Positions 1-12,585 of a DNA stretch of 64,000 nucleotides are shown piece by piece. The stretch is from contig CM060080.1 in NCBI GenBank assembly GCA_030533445.1, positions 4,220,052-4,284,051 on the forward strand. Reading direction: 5' to 3'. Within the stretch, counting starts at the first letter, position 1; each line of letters begins with the position of its first letter. Source of the DNA: Cyprinodon diabolis (lineage: Eukaryota > Chordata > Actinopteri > Cyprinodontiformes > Cyprinodontidae). The position numbers and the translations under genes were made by a program. Below the pieces are notes generated by a model. The model searched no databases. It was not told the DNA's origin and was given only the letters and a program-made list of their open reading frames with translations.

Positions 1-792
1 TAAACAATAACCTATTGGCTCTGTTGAAATACACATCAGAGAGTTAGAGTGAGCAGTTAGATCGTTTAACTACTCCACAACAGGAGGGAGAGAACCGCTT
101 TGATAACAACACTTTATTGACGCAGTTCAAAACGTATAAAAATCACTATTAATGTAAAAACAAGTGTCAGCTAAACATCATTAAATGAGGAGCTTGTTAT
201 ATTGTCAATCTCCATCATATGACACAGTACAAAACATTTTGTTAAAACCCCACAACTGAATAAAACCCTCCATGTTCTGTGCTGCTCTGTGGAAGTGAAA
301 CTCCAGCTTTATTTTGGCTTTAATAAATACATGACACACAAACCTATTTAAATACTAATAATAAATGCATGAATGAAAACCTACAAAATCAGCTGATGAG
401 GAGTTAAAATGGCCTGTGGTACATAAATAATCAGGGGTCAAACGATACATTTTTAAGACTCATAACTATGCAAAATAGTTAAAATGCAGCTAAAAACAAC
501 TAATAGTGAAAATCAGGCTCCCTGATGTTAAAGGGGCAAATACAACTGGCAGTATTTAGCATTTTTTTTTTAAATGCAGGGATTTAACTCCAAATATTGT
601 TCTACAAGTTAACTTTTTATATCTGTTAAATATAAAATACTTTTTTTTCTTATTACATCTAGAACTCACTATTGTGTCCTTATAAACATTTTGGCTCAGG
701 ACCCACAAAATAACAGTGGAAGATATTCAGTACTCTGAATATTGGTTGAATATACAGTTTTCTAACCTTTTTTTTCCTGGTTTTAACAGGAG
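1..792. other. AT-rich unique DNA, no gene seen
   Basis: There is no open frame of useful length, no repeat border and no recognisable protein on either strand. Homopolymer A and T runs are frequent, as expected for teleost intergenic or intronic DNA. Confidence 0.5.
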
Positions 793-1325
793 CAGGGGTG
801 GAAAGTAATGAATTACATTTACTCGCGTTACTGTAATTAAGCACTTTTTATGAGTAATTTGTAATTTTCTGAGTATTTTTTTTTAATATGTAATTTTACT
901 TTTACTTGAGTAAATTCTAACCTAAGTAGTTTTACTTCGCTACATTTAAAACCTCTTAAAAAATAAATAAAAAATGCTGGTAAAAAAATTAAATACGGCC
1001 GGAAATTTAAACCCCTGTTTCACGAAACCGAAACTTAATGCGCGACCCTCCCTCGCAATTACCCTTTGTATTGTCTCATAATCCAGTGCTGCGCTTTGGA
1101 AGATGGCCGTTGCTTATCACGAAGTAGAGTGTATGGATGAGGAAACACATTCTGGAGACGAAAGCCAGAAATACCCGTGGCCATATCTTGACGGATTATC
1201 TGTTTTCAAATGCACAAAAGGGAACAATGTGATAATGCAGTGACATGCAGTAACATGTGCCTGCCAGCAAAACGGAGCTTTCGGCTTTTAAAACATCAAC
1301 AATTTACGAAAACATGTGGGTGTAA
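793..1325 (+). mobile_element. hAT transposon left end with decayed BED-type exon
   Basis: The stretch starts with CAGGGGTGGAAAGTAATG followed by repeated 'TTACTTT...GAGTA' words, the usual subterminal pattern of Tol2-like hAT elements. At 1103 an ATG opens a short frame with an acidic leader and the words PWPYL and FKC. A stop follows, and in another frame come NNLRKHV and a GTAAGT splice donor near 1320. In hAT families PWPYL...C..C...NLRKH is the first transposase exon with its BED zinc finger. The frame is broken, so it cannot encode a working protein. No matching right end (CCACCCCTG) was found downstream, so the element is truncated. The hAT assignment is fairly secure from the shared PWPYL exon in the copies at 13761 and 28290; the exact end is not. 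Confidence 0.6.
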
Positions 1326-1574
1326 GTTGGCGCATATATTTCTGTCTCCGACATCCCAAACTGTTTATTAATTATTTATGTATAAGCGAGCTCTTGGCTT
1401 GTTATCAGTTGCTTAGAATTAGCTAGTTCGGAGTATCAAAAGTATGATTGAGTTGGGAATGCAAGCATTACAGGTATTGATGTTTTCTTAATGTGGCGAT
1501 AATTGTTGGATCCTGTGAGAATTTTGTTTTATTGTGAACAGTGGGATCCTGTCACATTTTATTTAATAACAGTG

Positions 1575-1712
1575 GGATGTATGTTGATGAAGATTTTCAG
1601 TCATCCAGGTCATAGTCATTCCGTAAAAGTTCAGAAAAATCCACTGGACTTGGTTTCCAAGATTTGAAGACGTTTCGCCACCTCTCCAGGAAGCTTTCTC
1701 AATTCAAACGTC
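1575..1712. mobile_element. Penelope-like retroelement fragment (tentative)
   Basis: This segment contains the words TTCAGTCATCCAGGTCATAG, 'CCACTGGACTTGGTTTCCAAG' and GAAGACGTTTCGC...AGGAAGCTTTCTC. The last two recur at 12211-12290, so it is a dispersed repeat. On the minus strand the word GCGAAACGTCTTC reads like the 3' terminal part of Penelope-like elements, which is my recollection of the family and not a match I could run. The right border abuts the helicase-carrying element at about 1713. Confidence 0.4.
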
Positions 1713-2239
1713 CAGATGGATTTGCTCCGCATATCCATCTGGAAACCTTCCGTAGAAGTAATTTTGGGAAGGGGCGAAAATACTGGTTAGCTGATTGGCC
1801 TATGTTGGTGATAGACGGGCCAAATAAACCAATCAGATCAATGAAGCATATGACGTAACAGAGCGACGACGAAAACACAACCACAAGCCAGGCTACTCTT
1901 GCTGAAACCAGTCGGGAGAAGAGCAAAAACATCTTTTCCTCTGAGAAAAGCCTCCAGAGCAGTGTTTTGCTCTTCTTTCAGTGAAGAAATACTCTGTAAT
2001 TCCGATAAAACTTGCTCGATAGCCACGCTAACGCTAGTTTCATCGGCTGAAGCCGCCATGTTCTTTAGACTGAACTGTCGCGCTTCTCGTTGCGTCACAC
2101 CTCAACCCGCCTCAAAGCCAACGCTGATTGGACGTTCGTTTGGTGAACGGCTCCAAATTTTCTTCAACGGAGAGTCTCCAGACTGATCTGCGAGTGAAAC
2201 CTTGAAAGCTCGCGAGATCAGGATGGTCTCACGAGGCTA
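1713..2239 (-). mobile_element. 'TAGCCT' non-autonomous DNA transposon with RecQ-like fragment, copy 1
   Basis: This is the same repeat as 61881-62359: both begin internally with AGATGGATTTGCTCC and end with GGTCTCACGAGGCTA. Its left terminus is lost at the junction with the preceding repeat. Compared with the third copy it has about 65 additional bases (about 1919-1983), and these encode a helicase motif on the minus strand. The complete copy at 61881 is flanked by a 9-bp duplication, so this is a DNA transposon. The superfamily is uncertain; a 9-bp duplication would suit Mutator-like elements, but the ends do not prove it. Confidence 0.7.
1838..2098 (-). pseudogene. RecQ-like helicase N-terminal fragment inside a transposon
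   Basis: The minus-strand frame (86 codons) reads LKEEQ, then FLRGKDVFALLPTGF and SKS. This is the Q-motif region and Walker A loop (GxGKS type) of RecQ-family DNA helicases, where ATP is bound. The loop reads GFSKS in place of the usual GFGKS, a change expected to damage nucleotide binding. The frame then runs out of homology, with no DEAH box or later motifs. It probably derives from an autonomous parent element that encoded a helicase; a captured host gene is the alternative. It is not a functional gene. Confidence 0.65.
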
Positions 2240-2406
2240 TCATTATTCATCTATGACAATGGAAACTCAGTTTTGCATTCTATGACCCCTTTAAGTGAAG
2301 AAGACATTGTGTGGTTTGTTTTAATTAGGGATTTTATCCAGTTAAATGACAGGATATGTATTTTTTAGAGGATGAACTTCCTGTTATGAGTTTGTTTTGT
2401 TTTTAA

Positions 2407-2692
2407 CCCTGTAATGCCAAATGTATCATATTTGATACATACGGTTTCTGAAATGTTTTGCGTCTGACACCTTTTGCATAATTTAATGGTAAAAACTTTG
2501 CTCGAAATCCTATTGGACACAATCAGATATACCTGATAACAGAGGGCAAAAGTAATAGTAATAAATTATTAGTATCAAAAATGTTTTTCTGTTTTTTCTT
2601 TTTACATATTTTGTTAAAAGGCCAAATAAGGAATTCAAACCAAAAAAAGTAATTTTCTGTTTTGTTTTATTCTTGGATCGGGCTTTAAAGGG
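2407..2692. mobile_element. piggyBac-like MITE
   Basis: TTAA at 2403-2406 is followed by CCCTGTAATGCC. TTAA at 2693-2696 is preceded by the complement of CCCTTTAAAGCC, giving imperfect 12-bp inverted ends inside a TTAA duplication. TTAA targets with CCC-starting ends are the signature of piggyBac elements. The 286-bp interior has no coding capacity and starts with a perfect dyad ATGTATCATATTTGATACAT at 2419-2438. The short inverted repeat and lack of a second copy here keep confidence moderate. Confidence 0.6.
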
Positions 2693-2696
2693 TTAA

Positions 2697-4360
2697 AGTC
2701 AAATCTTGCCAAAAAAAAACAAAAACATGTATTATTTTTTGGCGTCTCCATCAGCATATGTCCCACAGACCACCTCTGTCTCCAGGTCTATTTCTATTCC
2801 TCAGCATTTATGATTTTTCCACATCCTCTCACTTCGGACCCCCAGCTGGCATTTCCATATTTGATCAACCTCTGCTGAGGATTAAATCGCGTCCCTTGTT
2901 GCCAGTTGCAGACAGGGTCTGTGGTTGAAAGTATAACAATAGCAGCACGACCTGACTGCCAGCCCCTGATGATAAAACAACAGGGGGAAACAAAAGCAGC
3001 CCCCAGAGCTGCAGATGTTGATGCTGGGAGCTGTTTGTTGTGTTGAGGAGGTGTGTTTGTGTCTATGTGTGAATTAGCATTGTGTGTGGCTGTTTGCACA
3101 CATATATTTACTTATTAATGTGTGTGTGTGAGTGTGTTTCTCACGCACGTGTGTCCTGTGGCTATGAGGAACCCAGCTGGGATGAAGAGTGAATGTATTC
3201 ATCCTGGCTCTCAGGGACCGAGGGCCACACAGGTACCCGGCAAGGGGATGAAAGGCTGCTCTGCAGATGTCACCCGCTGGGGTTTAGTGGCCCAGCCAGC
3301 AAATGTCATGTTTGGCAGCTGGCACGCTGCTGCTCTCCCACCAGTTGTTGGCAGGGGCGTCTTCTAAAGGATGCTAGTAGAGGGATGCAAACACCAGGAG
3401 CGCCCTAATGGGAGCCACATTAAAGAGAGTCGCTAGCTTCTGTCTGTCACACAACATTAAGCTCGTCTTGTTTCCTGCTTCTCTAAGGCGGTTAACACAT
3501 CCACTCTCCCTCAAACTTCGCCTCTTTCACTTTCTTTTTCGGCGGCATGGATTTCTGCATGCAGGAAGGATGAGCGTGTCACCAGATTTTAGAAATTGTC
3601 ATTGAGAAAAAAAACTGTTTTGACTTTTAACTAATTGGTGTTTCCTGTTTTGCTTGGTGTCAAAGGTCAGAGCACAAACCAATATTTTGCAGACCCTCCT
3701 TCTGCTACAGCTGAGCTCCCTGAGGTTCTTTCTACCCTGAAACATCCCCTACTTTGACAAATACCACACATGGCTGCACATCCAGATGTGGAAGATATAT
3801 GCGAGATATTTAACATCCTTTCATTAAGAACATATGTGAAAAACATTTTTAACACCATTTGATTCAGCGGCGAGCATCAGAGAGCGAGGGAGGGAGGGGT
3901 GGGGTGACAGCGGATATCTTTGCTTTCCGCAGAGTGGAACCCTTGGCAGTGATAACACTGCTCCAGTTGTTGGCCTTTGTGTTCATTCCCACCAGACTGC
4001 ATGCAATCTCATTTGGGCAAATGTTAAAGGAAAGCATTAAAGAAAGGTCAGCGTCTCAGTGTGATATTGCTATTTAACAGCACATCAATCCCTCCATGAT
4101 ACAGGAAAACTGAGGAGTTTATGACCAAGGGACAGAGATCCCGTTTCTAATCAGCTTCTCTACCGTCGTTAGGAGGGAAGCTGCAAACATCTAAAGCAAA
4201 CAAATCACAATGTCACTGAAAATGGCTTCAGTTTAACGCATTGAAAGAATACATCAGCTGGCAGCTTCCATGCTCAGTTGCTATAGTGATATATTTAGTT
4301 TTCTTCAACTATAAAGAAAATGAAGTTAATGAATTAAATATATTAAAACAACTATCAACA
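2697..4360. other. unique DNA, no gene seen
   Basis: This is mixed-composition DNA with a loose TG-rich patch (about 3048-3145) and no frame with recognisable protein. Short open frames here have no start context, splice pattern or family motif. Confidence 0.5.
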
Positions 4361-4378
4361 ATTATGGACAATTTACCA
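4361..4378 (+). repeat. left arm of an inverted repeat flanking the satellite
   Basis: ATTATGGACAATTTACC here mirrors AATTTGTCCATAAAT at 8782-8796 on the other side of the array, with TTATGGACAA shared in inverted orientation. It may be the end of an element that carries the satellite, or a coincidence. Confidence 0.3.
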
Positions 4379-4381
4379 TTT

Positions 4382-7300
4382 TATACTATACTACCCGATA
4401 CTATCTGTTACTATACTATACTATACTATACTATACTATACTATCCGATACTATATGTTACTATACTATACTATACTATCCGGTACTGTACTGTACTATA
4501 CTATACTATACTATTCTGTAGTATACAATACTAAACTCTACTATACTATACTATACTATTCTATAGTATACAATACTAAACTCTACTATACTATACTATT
4601 CTATAGTATACAATACAAAACTCTACTATACTATACTATGCGATAATGTACTATACTATACTATATTATACTATACTATACTATTCTATGGTATACAATA
4701 CTAAACTCTACTATACTATACTATACTATCCGATACTATACTATACTATACTATACTACCTTGATACTATATGTTACTATACTATACTATACTATTCTGT
4801 AGTATACAATAGTAAACTATACTATACTATTCTATAGTATACAATACTAAACTCTACTATACTATACAATCTGATACTGTACTATACTATACTATATTAT
4901 AATATACTATACTATACTATACTATTCTATAGTATACAATACTAAACTCTACTATACTATACTATTCTATAGTATACAATACTAAACTCTACTATACTAT
5001 ACTATCCGATACTGTACTATACTATACTATACTATTCTGTAGTATACAATACTAACTCTACTATACTATACTATTCTATAGTATACAATACTAAACTCTA
5101 CTATGCTATACTATTCTATAGTATACAATACTATACTATACTATAGTATACAATACTAAACTCTACTATACTATACTATACTATTCTATAGTATACAATA
5201 GTAAACTCTACTATACTATACTATACTATACTATCCGATACTGTACTATACTATACTATATTATACTATACTATAATATTCTGTAGTATACAATACTAAA
5301 CTCTACTATACTATACTATTCTATAGTATACAATACTAAACTCTACTATACTATACTATACTATTCTATAGTATACAATACTAAACTCTACTATACTATA
5401 ATATAAAATACTATACTATACTGTACTATACTATCCAATACTGTACTATACTATACTATATTATACTATACTTTTCTATAGTATAAAATACTAAACTCTA
5501 CTATACTAAACTCTACTATACTATACTATTCTATAGTATACAATACTATACTCTACTATACTATACTAATCTATTCTATCCGATACTGTACTATATTATA
5601 CTATACTATACTATACTATACAATACTAAACTCTACTATACTATACTATTCTATAGTATACAATACTAAACTCTACTATACTATACTATCCGATACTGTA
5701 CTATACTATACTATACTATTCTGTAGTATACAATACTAAACTCTACTATACTATACTATTCTATAGTATACAATACTAAACTCTACTATGCTATACTATT
5801 CTATAGTATACAATACTATACTATACTATTCTATAGTATACAATACTAAACTCTACTATACTATACTATACTATTCTATAGTATACAATAGTAAACTCTA
5901 CTATACTATACTATACTATACTATCCGATACTGTACTATACTATACTATCTAATACTATACTATAATATTCTGTAGTATACAATACTAAACTCTACTATA
6001 CTATACTATTCTATAGTATACAATACTAAACTCTACTATACTATACTATACTATTCTATAGTATACAATACTAAACTCTACTATACTATAATATAAAATA
6101 CTATACTATACTGTACTATACTATCCAATACTGTACTATACTATACTATATTATACTATACTTTTCTATAGTATACAATACTAAACTCTACTATACTAAA
6201 CTCTACTATACTATACTATTCTATAGTATACAATACTATACTCTACTATACTATACTAATCTATTCTATCCGATACTGTACTATATTATACTATACTATA
6301 TTATACTATACTATACTATACTATACTATACAATACTAAACTCTACTATACTATACTATACTATACTATACAATACTAAACTCTACTATACTATACTACC
6401 CGATACTATCTGTTACTATACTATACTATACTATACTATACTATCCGATACTATATGTTACTATACTATACTATACTATCCGGTACTGTACTGTACTATA
6501 CTATACTATACTATTCTGTAGTATACAATACTAAACTCTACTATACTATACTATACTATTCTATAGTATACAATACTAAACTCTACTATACTATACTATT
6601 CTATAGTATACAATACAAAACTCTACTATACTATACTATGCGATAATGTACTATACTATACTATATTATACTATACTATACTATTCTATGGTATACAATA
6701 CTAAACTCTACTATACTATACTATACTATCCGATACTATACTATACTATACTATACTACCTTGATACTATATGTTACTATACTATACTATACTATTCTGT
6801 AGTATACAATAGTAAACTATACTATACTATTCTATAGTATACAATACTAAACTCTACTATACTATACAATCTGATACTGTACTATACTATACTATATTAT
6901 AATATACTATACTATACTATACTATTCTATAGTATACAATACTAAACTCTACTATACTATACTATTCTATAGTATACAATACTAAACTCTACTATACTAT
7001 ACTATCCGATACTGTACTATACTATACTATACTATTCTGTAGTATACAATACTAAACTCTACTATACTATACTATTCTATAGTATACAATACTAAACTCT
7101 ACTATGCTATACTATTCTATAGTATACAATACTATACTATACTATTCTATAGTATACAATACTAAACTCTACTATACTATACTATACTATTCTATAGTAT
7201 ACAATAGTAAACTCTACTATACTATACTATACTATACTATCCGATACTGTACTATACTATACTATATTATACTATACTATAATATTCTGTAGTATACAAT

Positions 7301-8750
7301 ACTAAACTCTACTATACTATACTATTCTATAGTATACAATACTAAACTCTACTATACTATACTATACTATTCTATAGTATACAATACTAAACTCTACTAT
7401 ACTATAATATAAAATACTATACTATACTGTACTATACTATCCAATACTGTACTATACTATACTATATTATACTATACTTTTCTATAGTATAAAATACTAA
7501 ACTCTACTATACTAAACTCTACTATACTATACTATTCTATAGTATACAATACTATACTCTACTATACTATACTAATCTATTCTATCCGATACTGTACTAT
7601 ATTATACTATACTATACTATACTATACAATACTAAACTCTACTATACTATACTATTCTATAGTATACAATACTAAACTCTACTATACTATACTATCCGAT
7701 ACTGTACTATACTATACTATACTATTCTGTAGTATACAATACTAAACTCTACTATACTATACTATTCTATAGTATACAATACTAAACTCTACTATGCTAT
7801 ACTATTCTATAGTATACAATAGTAAACTCTACTATACTATACTATACTATACTAAACTCTACTATACTATACTATACTATTCTATAGTATACAATAGTAA
7901 ACTCTACTATACTATACTATACTATACTATCCGATACTGTACTATACTATACTATCTAATACTATACTATAATATTCTGTAGTATACAATACTAAACTCT
8001 ACTATACTATACTATTCTATAGTATACAATACTAAACTCTACTATACTATACTATACTATTCTATAGTATACAATACTAAACTCTACTATACTATAATAT
8101 AAAATACTATACTATACTGTACTATACTATCCAATACTGTACTATACTATACTATATTATACTATACTTTTCTATAGTATACAATACTAAACTCTACTAT
8201 ACTAAACTCTACTATACTATACTATTCTATAGTATACAATACTATACTCTACTATACTATACTAATCTATTCTATCCGATACTGTACTATATTATACTAT
8301 ACTATATTATACTATACTATACTATACTATACTATACAATACTAAACTCTACTATACTATACTATACTATACTATACAATACTAAACTCTACTATACTAT
8401 ACTATCCGATGCTGTACTATACTATACTATAGTATACTATACTATACTATCCGATAATGTACTATACTATACTATTCTATACTATACTATTGTATAGTAT
8501 ACAATACAAAACTCTACTATACTATTCTAATCTATACTATCCGATACTGTACTATATTATACTATACTATGCTATACTATACTATATTACAGTATACTAT
8601 AGTATACAATACTAAACTCTACTATACTATTCCAAACTATACTATACTACAATATACTATGCGATACTATACTATCTGATACTATACAATAATACACTAT
8701 ACTATGCAATACTATACTATACTAAACTTTACTATACTATACTATAACTA
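4382..8750. repeat. ACTAT satellite with nested higher-order repeats
   Basis: About 4.4 kb is composed almost wholly of the pentamer ACTAT (strand-asymmetric, with very few G on the + strand). Variant pentamers form a second-order unit of about 40 bp centred on CTATAGTATACAATACTAAA. Groups of these units recur about 685-690 bp apart (the rare variant CTATG occurs at 5101 and 5786, and again at 7102 and 7792). The whole block is then duplicated: 4384-6389 and 6390-8395 correspond at an offset of 2000 bp at the left, rising to 2006 bp after one 1-bp and one 5-bp difference. The near identity points to a recent block duplication. Open frames rich in Tyr, Ile and Leu here are by-products of the repeat. 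Confidence 0.95.
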
Positions 8751-8775
8751 TAATAATTAATAATTAATCCCAATA

Positions 8776-8796
8776 TGGCGCAATTTGTCCATAAAT
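8776..8796 (-). repeat. right arm of the inverted repeat flanking the satellite
   Basis: This is the inverted counterpart of 4361-4378, lying about 25 bases beyond the last ACTAT-like unit. See the left arm for the match. Confidence 0.3.
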
Positions 8797-10190
8797 CTAA
8801 TGATCTAAAAGAACGTTGGTGAAAACATGAGATTCCTCTTTTATTGAGGCATCTAACCATGAAGTTTGGATGTGATGCATGTCTGTGTCAGATGGTAGTA
8901 CCTAAAAGAAATTAGTCTCTGTGTGACAACATATTTAGATCTAAGTAAACAAAAAGGGAATTACGTAATTTAAACTTAATGTTAAATGACTGAAGCATTA
9001 AATGTGTAACATAAATAAATAAAGGGTTCAGTTTAATGTGCTTTAAGTGCTTGGTTCCTATAGTTGTACTACAATAGGTAAGAAAGGTAATTGTTTGGTT
9101 TGGGTTGGTTTCCATGCAGCTCTGGGCAGGCTTTGGTTATTGAAATGAATGATCTAACTGGATTATGCTAACAGCTTTTTAAGTTTAAACTTATAACCTT
9201 CATAAGTGTTATTAAACTACTACTATAAGTCTAATTGCAATACTAAGCATTTTTATCAGTTAAAATAACAACATCTTTCATTCTGATGCAGCAGGTGATT
9301 TCTGTAAATAAATGTTAAAATAACCAATTTTTAATACCTAAAACAACCTGGTAGATAAGATGATAATGCAACAGCTTTTGCCATTAATATTTGCCATTAA
9401 TATCATCATATTTAGTTACTTTAACACAATTGTTTTCTGTTCTATCCTGCTAACATGAAACAATTATGTTAAAGAAAGTACATGATTATTTTTTTTTTCA
9501 GTGAATACAACTAGATATTATGCACTTCAAACAATGTTCTTAAGGTAAATAATCTTATTTCATTGGAAAATTGCCTTTATCGTCTGTTGAAAAAAAAAAG
9601 TGCTTATAATGAATTTATTGCAATGTGAGGCATCTGATGTATGCTATTTCATTCTTCAGCCCAAACATAAAATAAATAAAATCCAAATATGCACCTGAAA
9701 GTTATATATTTATCATTTTATGCAAGAAGGATCAGTCTTGTTGCTGAAGCACGAGAACAGATATAGTTAAAGGAGGCTGAACTGAAAAGTTTCCCCAAAT
9801 AAAAAAGAGTAGAAAATATATTTCTTACATTAAGGCTGTGCAAATGTACAAAGTAGTCAATTTTATTAAAAATAAATTAACTGAGTTAATCAATCTATCA
9901 AAATTACAACTATTCTTCTTATTGACAATAATAATATCAATTTATCTTTTTTTTTTATAAATTAATTAAATATGACAGTAAATTCTATTAGCAGTCTTTA
10001 CAGGAGCAACATGTTTCAATGACCTCCGATCCTTTTTATGTAAGTCGATATCAAATTTAAAGGTAAATTACACATTTTTATATGCATATACTTATAAACA
10101 CACAAGCACAGGCGAACACACTCACACATGTGCGCCAAGTAGACAAATCACACCCCGGGGATTTGGATGGATGCAATTAGGATTATGATC
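8797..10190. other. AT-rich unique DNA, no gene seen
   Basis: Very AT-rich sequence with many TAA and TTTA words. No protein, repeat border or RNA gene was recognised. Confidence 0.5.
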
Positions 10191-11500
10191 AATGACAAGT
10201 CAATCATGTGAGCCTGTTCTCCTCTCCCTTCTCCAACTCAGCAATTACTCTCCAGCTGGCGGGGTCGGCCCTGAACCGTCGAGGATACATTACGCTCCCC
10301 TCACTCTTTTTTTTCTCCACCTCTTATTCTCCTGCTCCACCCTTTACTCCCCTCCTGTTTTTACTTCCCTGTCCTCCCAGCTCCTCCTCCTTCCTCCTCT
10401 TCGTCATCTCCGCGGAGCAGTTAGCCCAGTCAGTCACATCTGACAGCACCATTAGCCCCTTGCCACCTAGCCTTTAAATTTCATGTTAGGTCAGTTTTCT
10501 GCTCTGACTCCAAAGTGACGGATGAGGGACGTGTTTAATGCTCGCTTTTAGTCGAACATCAAAACTTTCACCCTCCAGGTTCAAAAGGGTACTGCTGGTT
10601 AATTACTGCGATTATTTATGTTGGATTGGAGCCAAATGTGGACAAACTTATATAATACACTCTATTTTTTTCTGCAGCGAGCTGCTCATTTCATCTATCA
10701 GCCAGAGCTGTGCAGATTGCACACAGACAACAGAAACACAGGAGCTGCACCTGTTCCCTTCACTGTTTTGTTCTGCTTTTTTTTATTGGCAGCCCAAACA
10801 GGCTGAATTTCACAGCTTCTCAGGTACATTTTCTCCAGCGCCACCAAACTGCAACGTAACAGCGTTTTTCTGTTGGTTGTGTATGTTGAAGAGAGCTCTG
10901 CGCTGGTGAGCTCAGCCCATTTTTCATAATAGAAAAGGCTGGCTAGCGGAGCCGCGGCTCCTCTGCTATCAGAGGGAGCAGATAAAGGAGGCAGGTGTGT
11001 GGAGGAAATTAATGTAAATCCATCAGTCTTCAATTAGAGCTCAGCTCACACCCAAAATAAAGGACTCCATCTTGCACCAATAGGATCCCCGGCATCATTC
11101 CCATCTCAACTCCACCTGCACCGGCACAAAAAAACAGCAGCCGCAGTGCAGGAACACTCCAGAGCTATATAATGCAATGTTTAATGATGAGAGAGAGTAT
11201 GGGATGTGTGATCTGTGCAGGTGTGAGGTGTTATCGAGCAGCAGCCGCGGTGTGCACGCTTGTCCATTAGGCTCCCAGTGTGTGGCCTGGCTAATTCTGA
11301 GTGCCTGGAGGTGCAGTGGCTGAGGCTCTCCATGGACTGTGGGCTGAGGGAAGAAATGCAGTTTAACCTAATTTGGTTCTAATTACAAAGACAGGAAGTC
11401 CACCTGCCACACATACGGCTGCGTTCTCCTCCCCTCCGAGGGTTAGAGAAAGCCTGGAGAGAGGGGGGGAGGGTTAAACAAAAGAAAGCGACTCTTTGTA
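10191..11500. other. GC-richer unique block, possible conserved non-coding DNA
   Basis: Base composition rises relative to both sides, and the block contains homeobox-type words (TTAATTAC, CTAATTTGG, TCTAATTACAAAG near 11360-11395). No frame shows a known domain, and the open frames overlap on both strands without splice or start logic. This suits either conserved regulatory DNA near a developmental gene or ordinary unique DNA; the sequence alone cannot decide. Confidence 0.3.
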
Positions 11501-11870
11501 TATTTCTATGTTTACATTATTCCGTCCTTCAATGTGGAAGAAAAGGTTTCCCACATCAGAAATGTTTCCTCTGTCTACAGAAATAGATGATTTGATGATC
11601 GACTCAGTGCAGACTGAGACAGTTTAATCTCAAAGTAGATTACAGATCTGGCAAACACTGACTTCTTGATGTGTTTTAGTTCTGCAAAGTGATTGTCCTT
11701 CATGTTATCACTGTGAGATGTTAGCCATTAAAGCATTTCTCAGCACAAACAATGTGAATAAAATGTTTATTTTTTTGTGATCGCAGGATGTTTTAAAAAT
11801 AAATCCGAGAATAGAGTCATGCCATAAAAGCTGAAGTAAAACAACCAAACTGCAGTTTGACACACTGCTT

Positions 11871-12145
11871 CACTGCAAAAACAATCTAGAAATGAGTAAA
11901 AATGTCTTAAATTAAGTGTATTTAGCCTTAATTTGAGTAGGTGATCTATCAATGGGATGAGCATTTTTACTCTTAAAAAAAGATAATTAGATAAAATTCA
12001 CTTGAAATAAGACAATAAACTTCTTTTTTCTTATTTTAAATGTAAATTGTCTTGTTCCATTGGCAAAGGGTCTCTCTTTCCTCCTCAATTCAAAAACAAA
12101 TGTACTTATTTTAAGAAAAATTGACTTATCTAGATTTTTCCAGTG
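11871..12145. mobile_element. CACTGCAAAAA MITE, copy 1
   Basis: It starts CACTGCAAAAACAATCTAGAAA and ends TCTAGATTTTTCCAGTG, so the ends are inverted repeats. The interior shares long stretches with 12839-13129 (GATAATTAGATAAAA, CTTGAAATAAGACAA, AAATTGTCTTGTTCCATTGGCAAAG). It is non-coding. The flanks do not show a clean 8-bp duplication, so the superfamily (probably hAT) is an inference. Confidence 0.7.
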
Positions 12146-12204
12146 TTGTTACGGCTCTCCTAATGTTTTCCTGTTGTGTGTTAAATTGGACCATTAAAAA
12201 AATA

Positions 12205-12290
12205 TTAAAAACAATCCACTGGACTGGGTTTCCAAGACTGAAGACGTTTCGCTTCCCATCGAGGAAGCTTTTTCGATTAAAATGTCAGGA
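12205..12290. mobile_element. Penelope-like retroelement fragment, second copy
   Basis: CCACTGGACTGGGTTTCCAAG and GAAGACGTTTCGC...AGGAAGC repeat the words seen at 1625-1700. The minus strand reads GATGGGAAGCGAAACGTC, which resembles, without matching, a hammerhead core (CTGATGAG...CGAAAC...GTC). The family call is tentative. Confidence 0.4.
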
Positions 12291-12585
12291 ATAGCGTTGA
12301 GTTATACAGTAGCTCAACAAAGCCTTGTTTTTGTTTTGAAAACATGCAAATTGGACAATTCATCTCAGGCTTTTATTTTTAAGTAAAATAAGGAAACTCT
12401 TACTGATTCAAATCTGCATTGACATTTCAGGTACTGAAGCGGTGAAGTAAGAGCTGTGAGAACACTTCGACTCCGTAACATCACGCCATGACAACACTAA
12501 AGTTAGCATCTGCTTCAAGGCTCGCTGCTGGTGCTAAAATAGCATCATCTTATAAGTCTGCATTTGATTTAATCATCCTGATTTA

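Noticed and set aside
4241..7982. Series of about 62-codon Tyr/Leu/Ile frames
   Set aside because: They are by-products of the ACTAT satellite. Identical frames at 2-kb spacing reflect the block duplication, not a gene family.
4382..8750. CRISPR-like array
   Set aside because: The spacers are not unique sequence but further ACTAT units, and the genome is a vertebrate one.
11871..12145. 8-bp target duplication for the first CACTGCAAAAA MITE
   Set aside because: The flanks CACTGCTT and TTGTTACG do not match, so I left the superfamily open.
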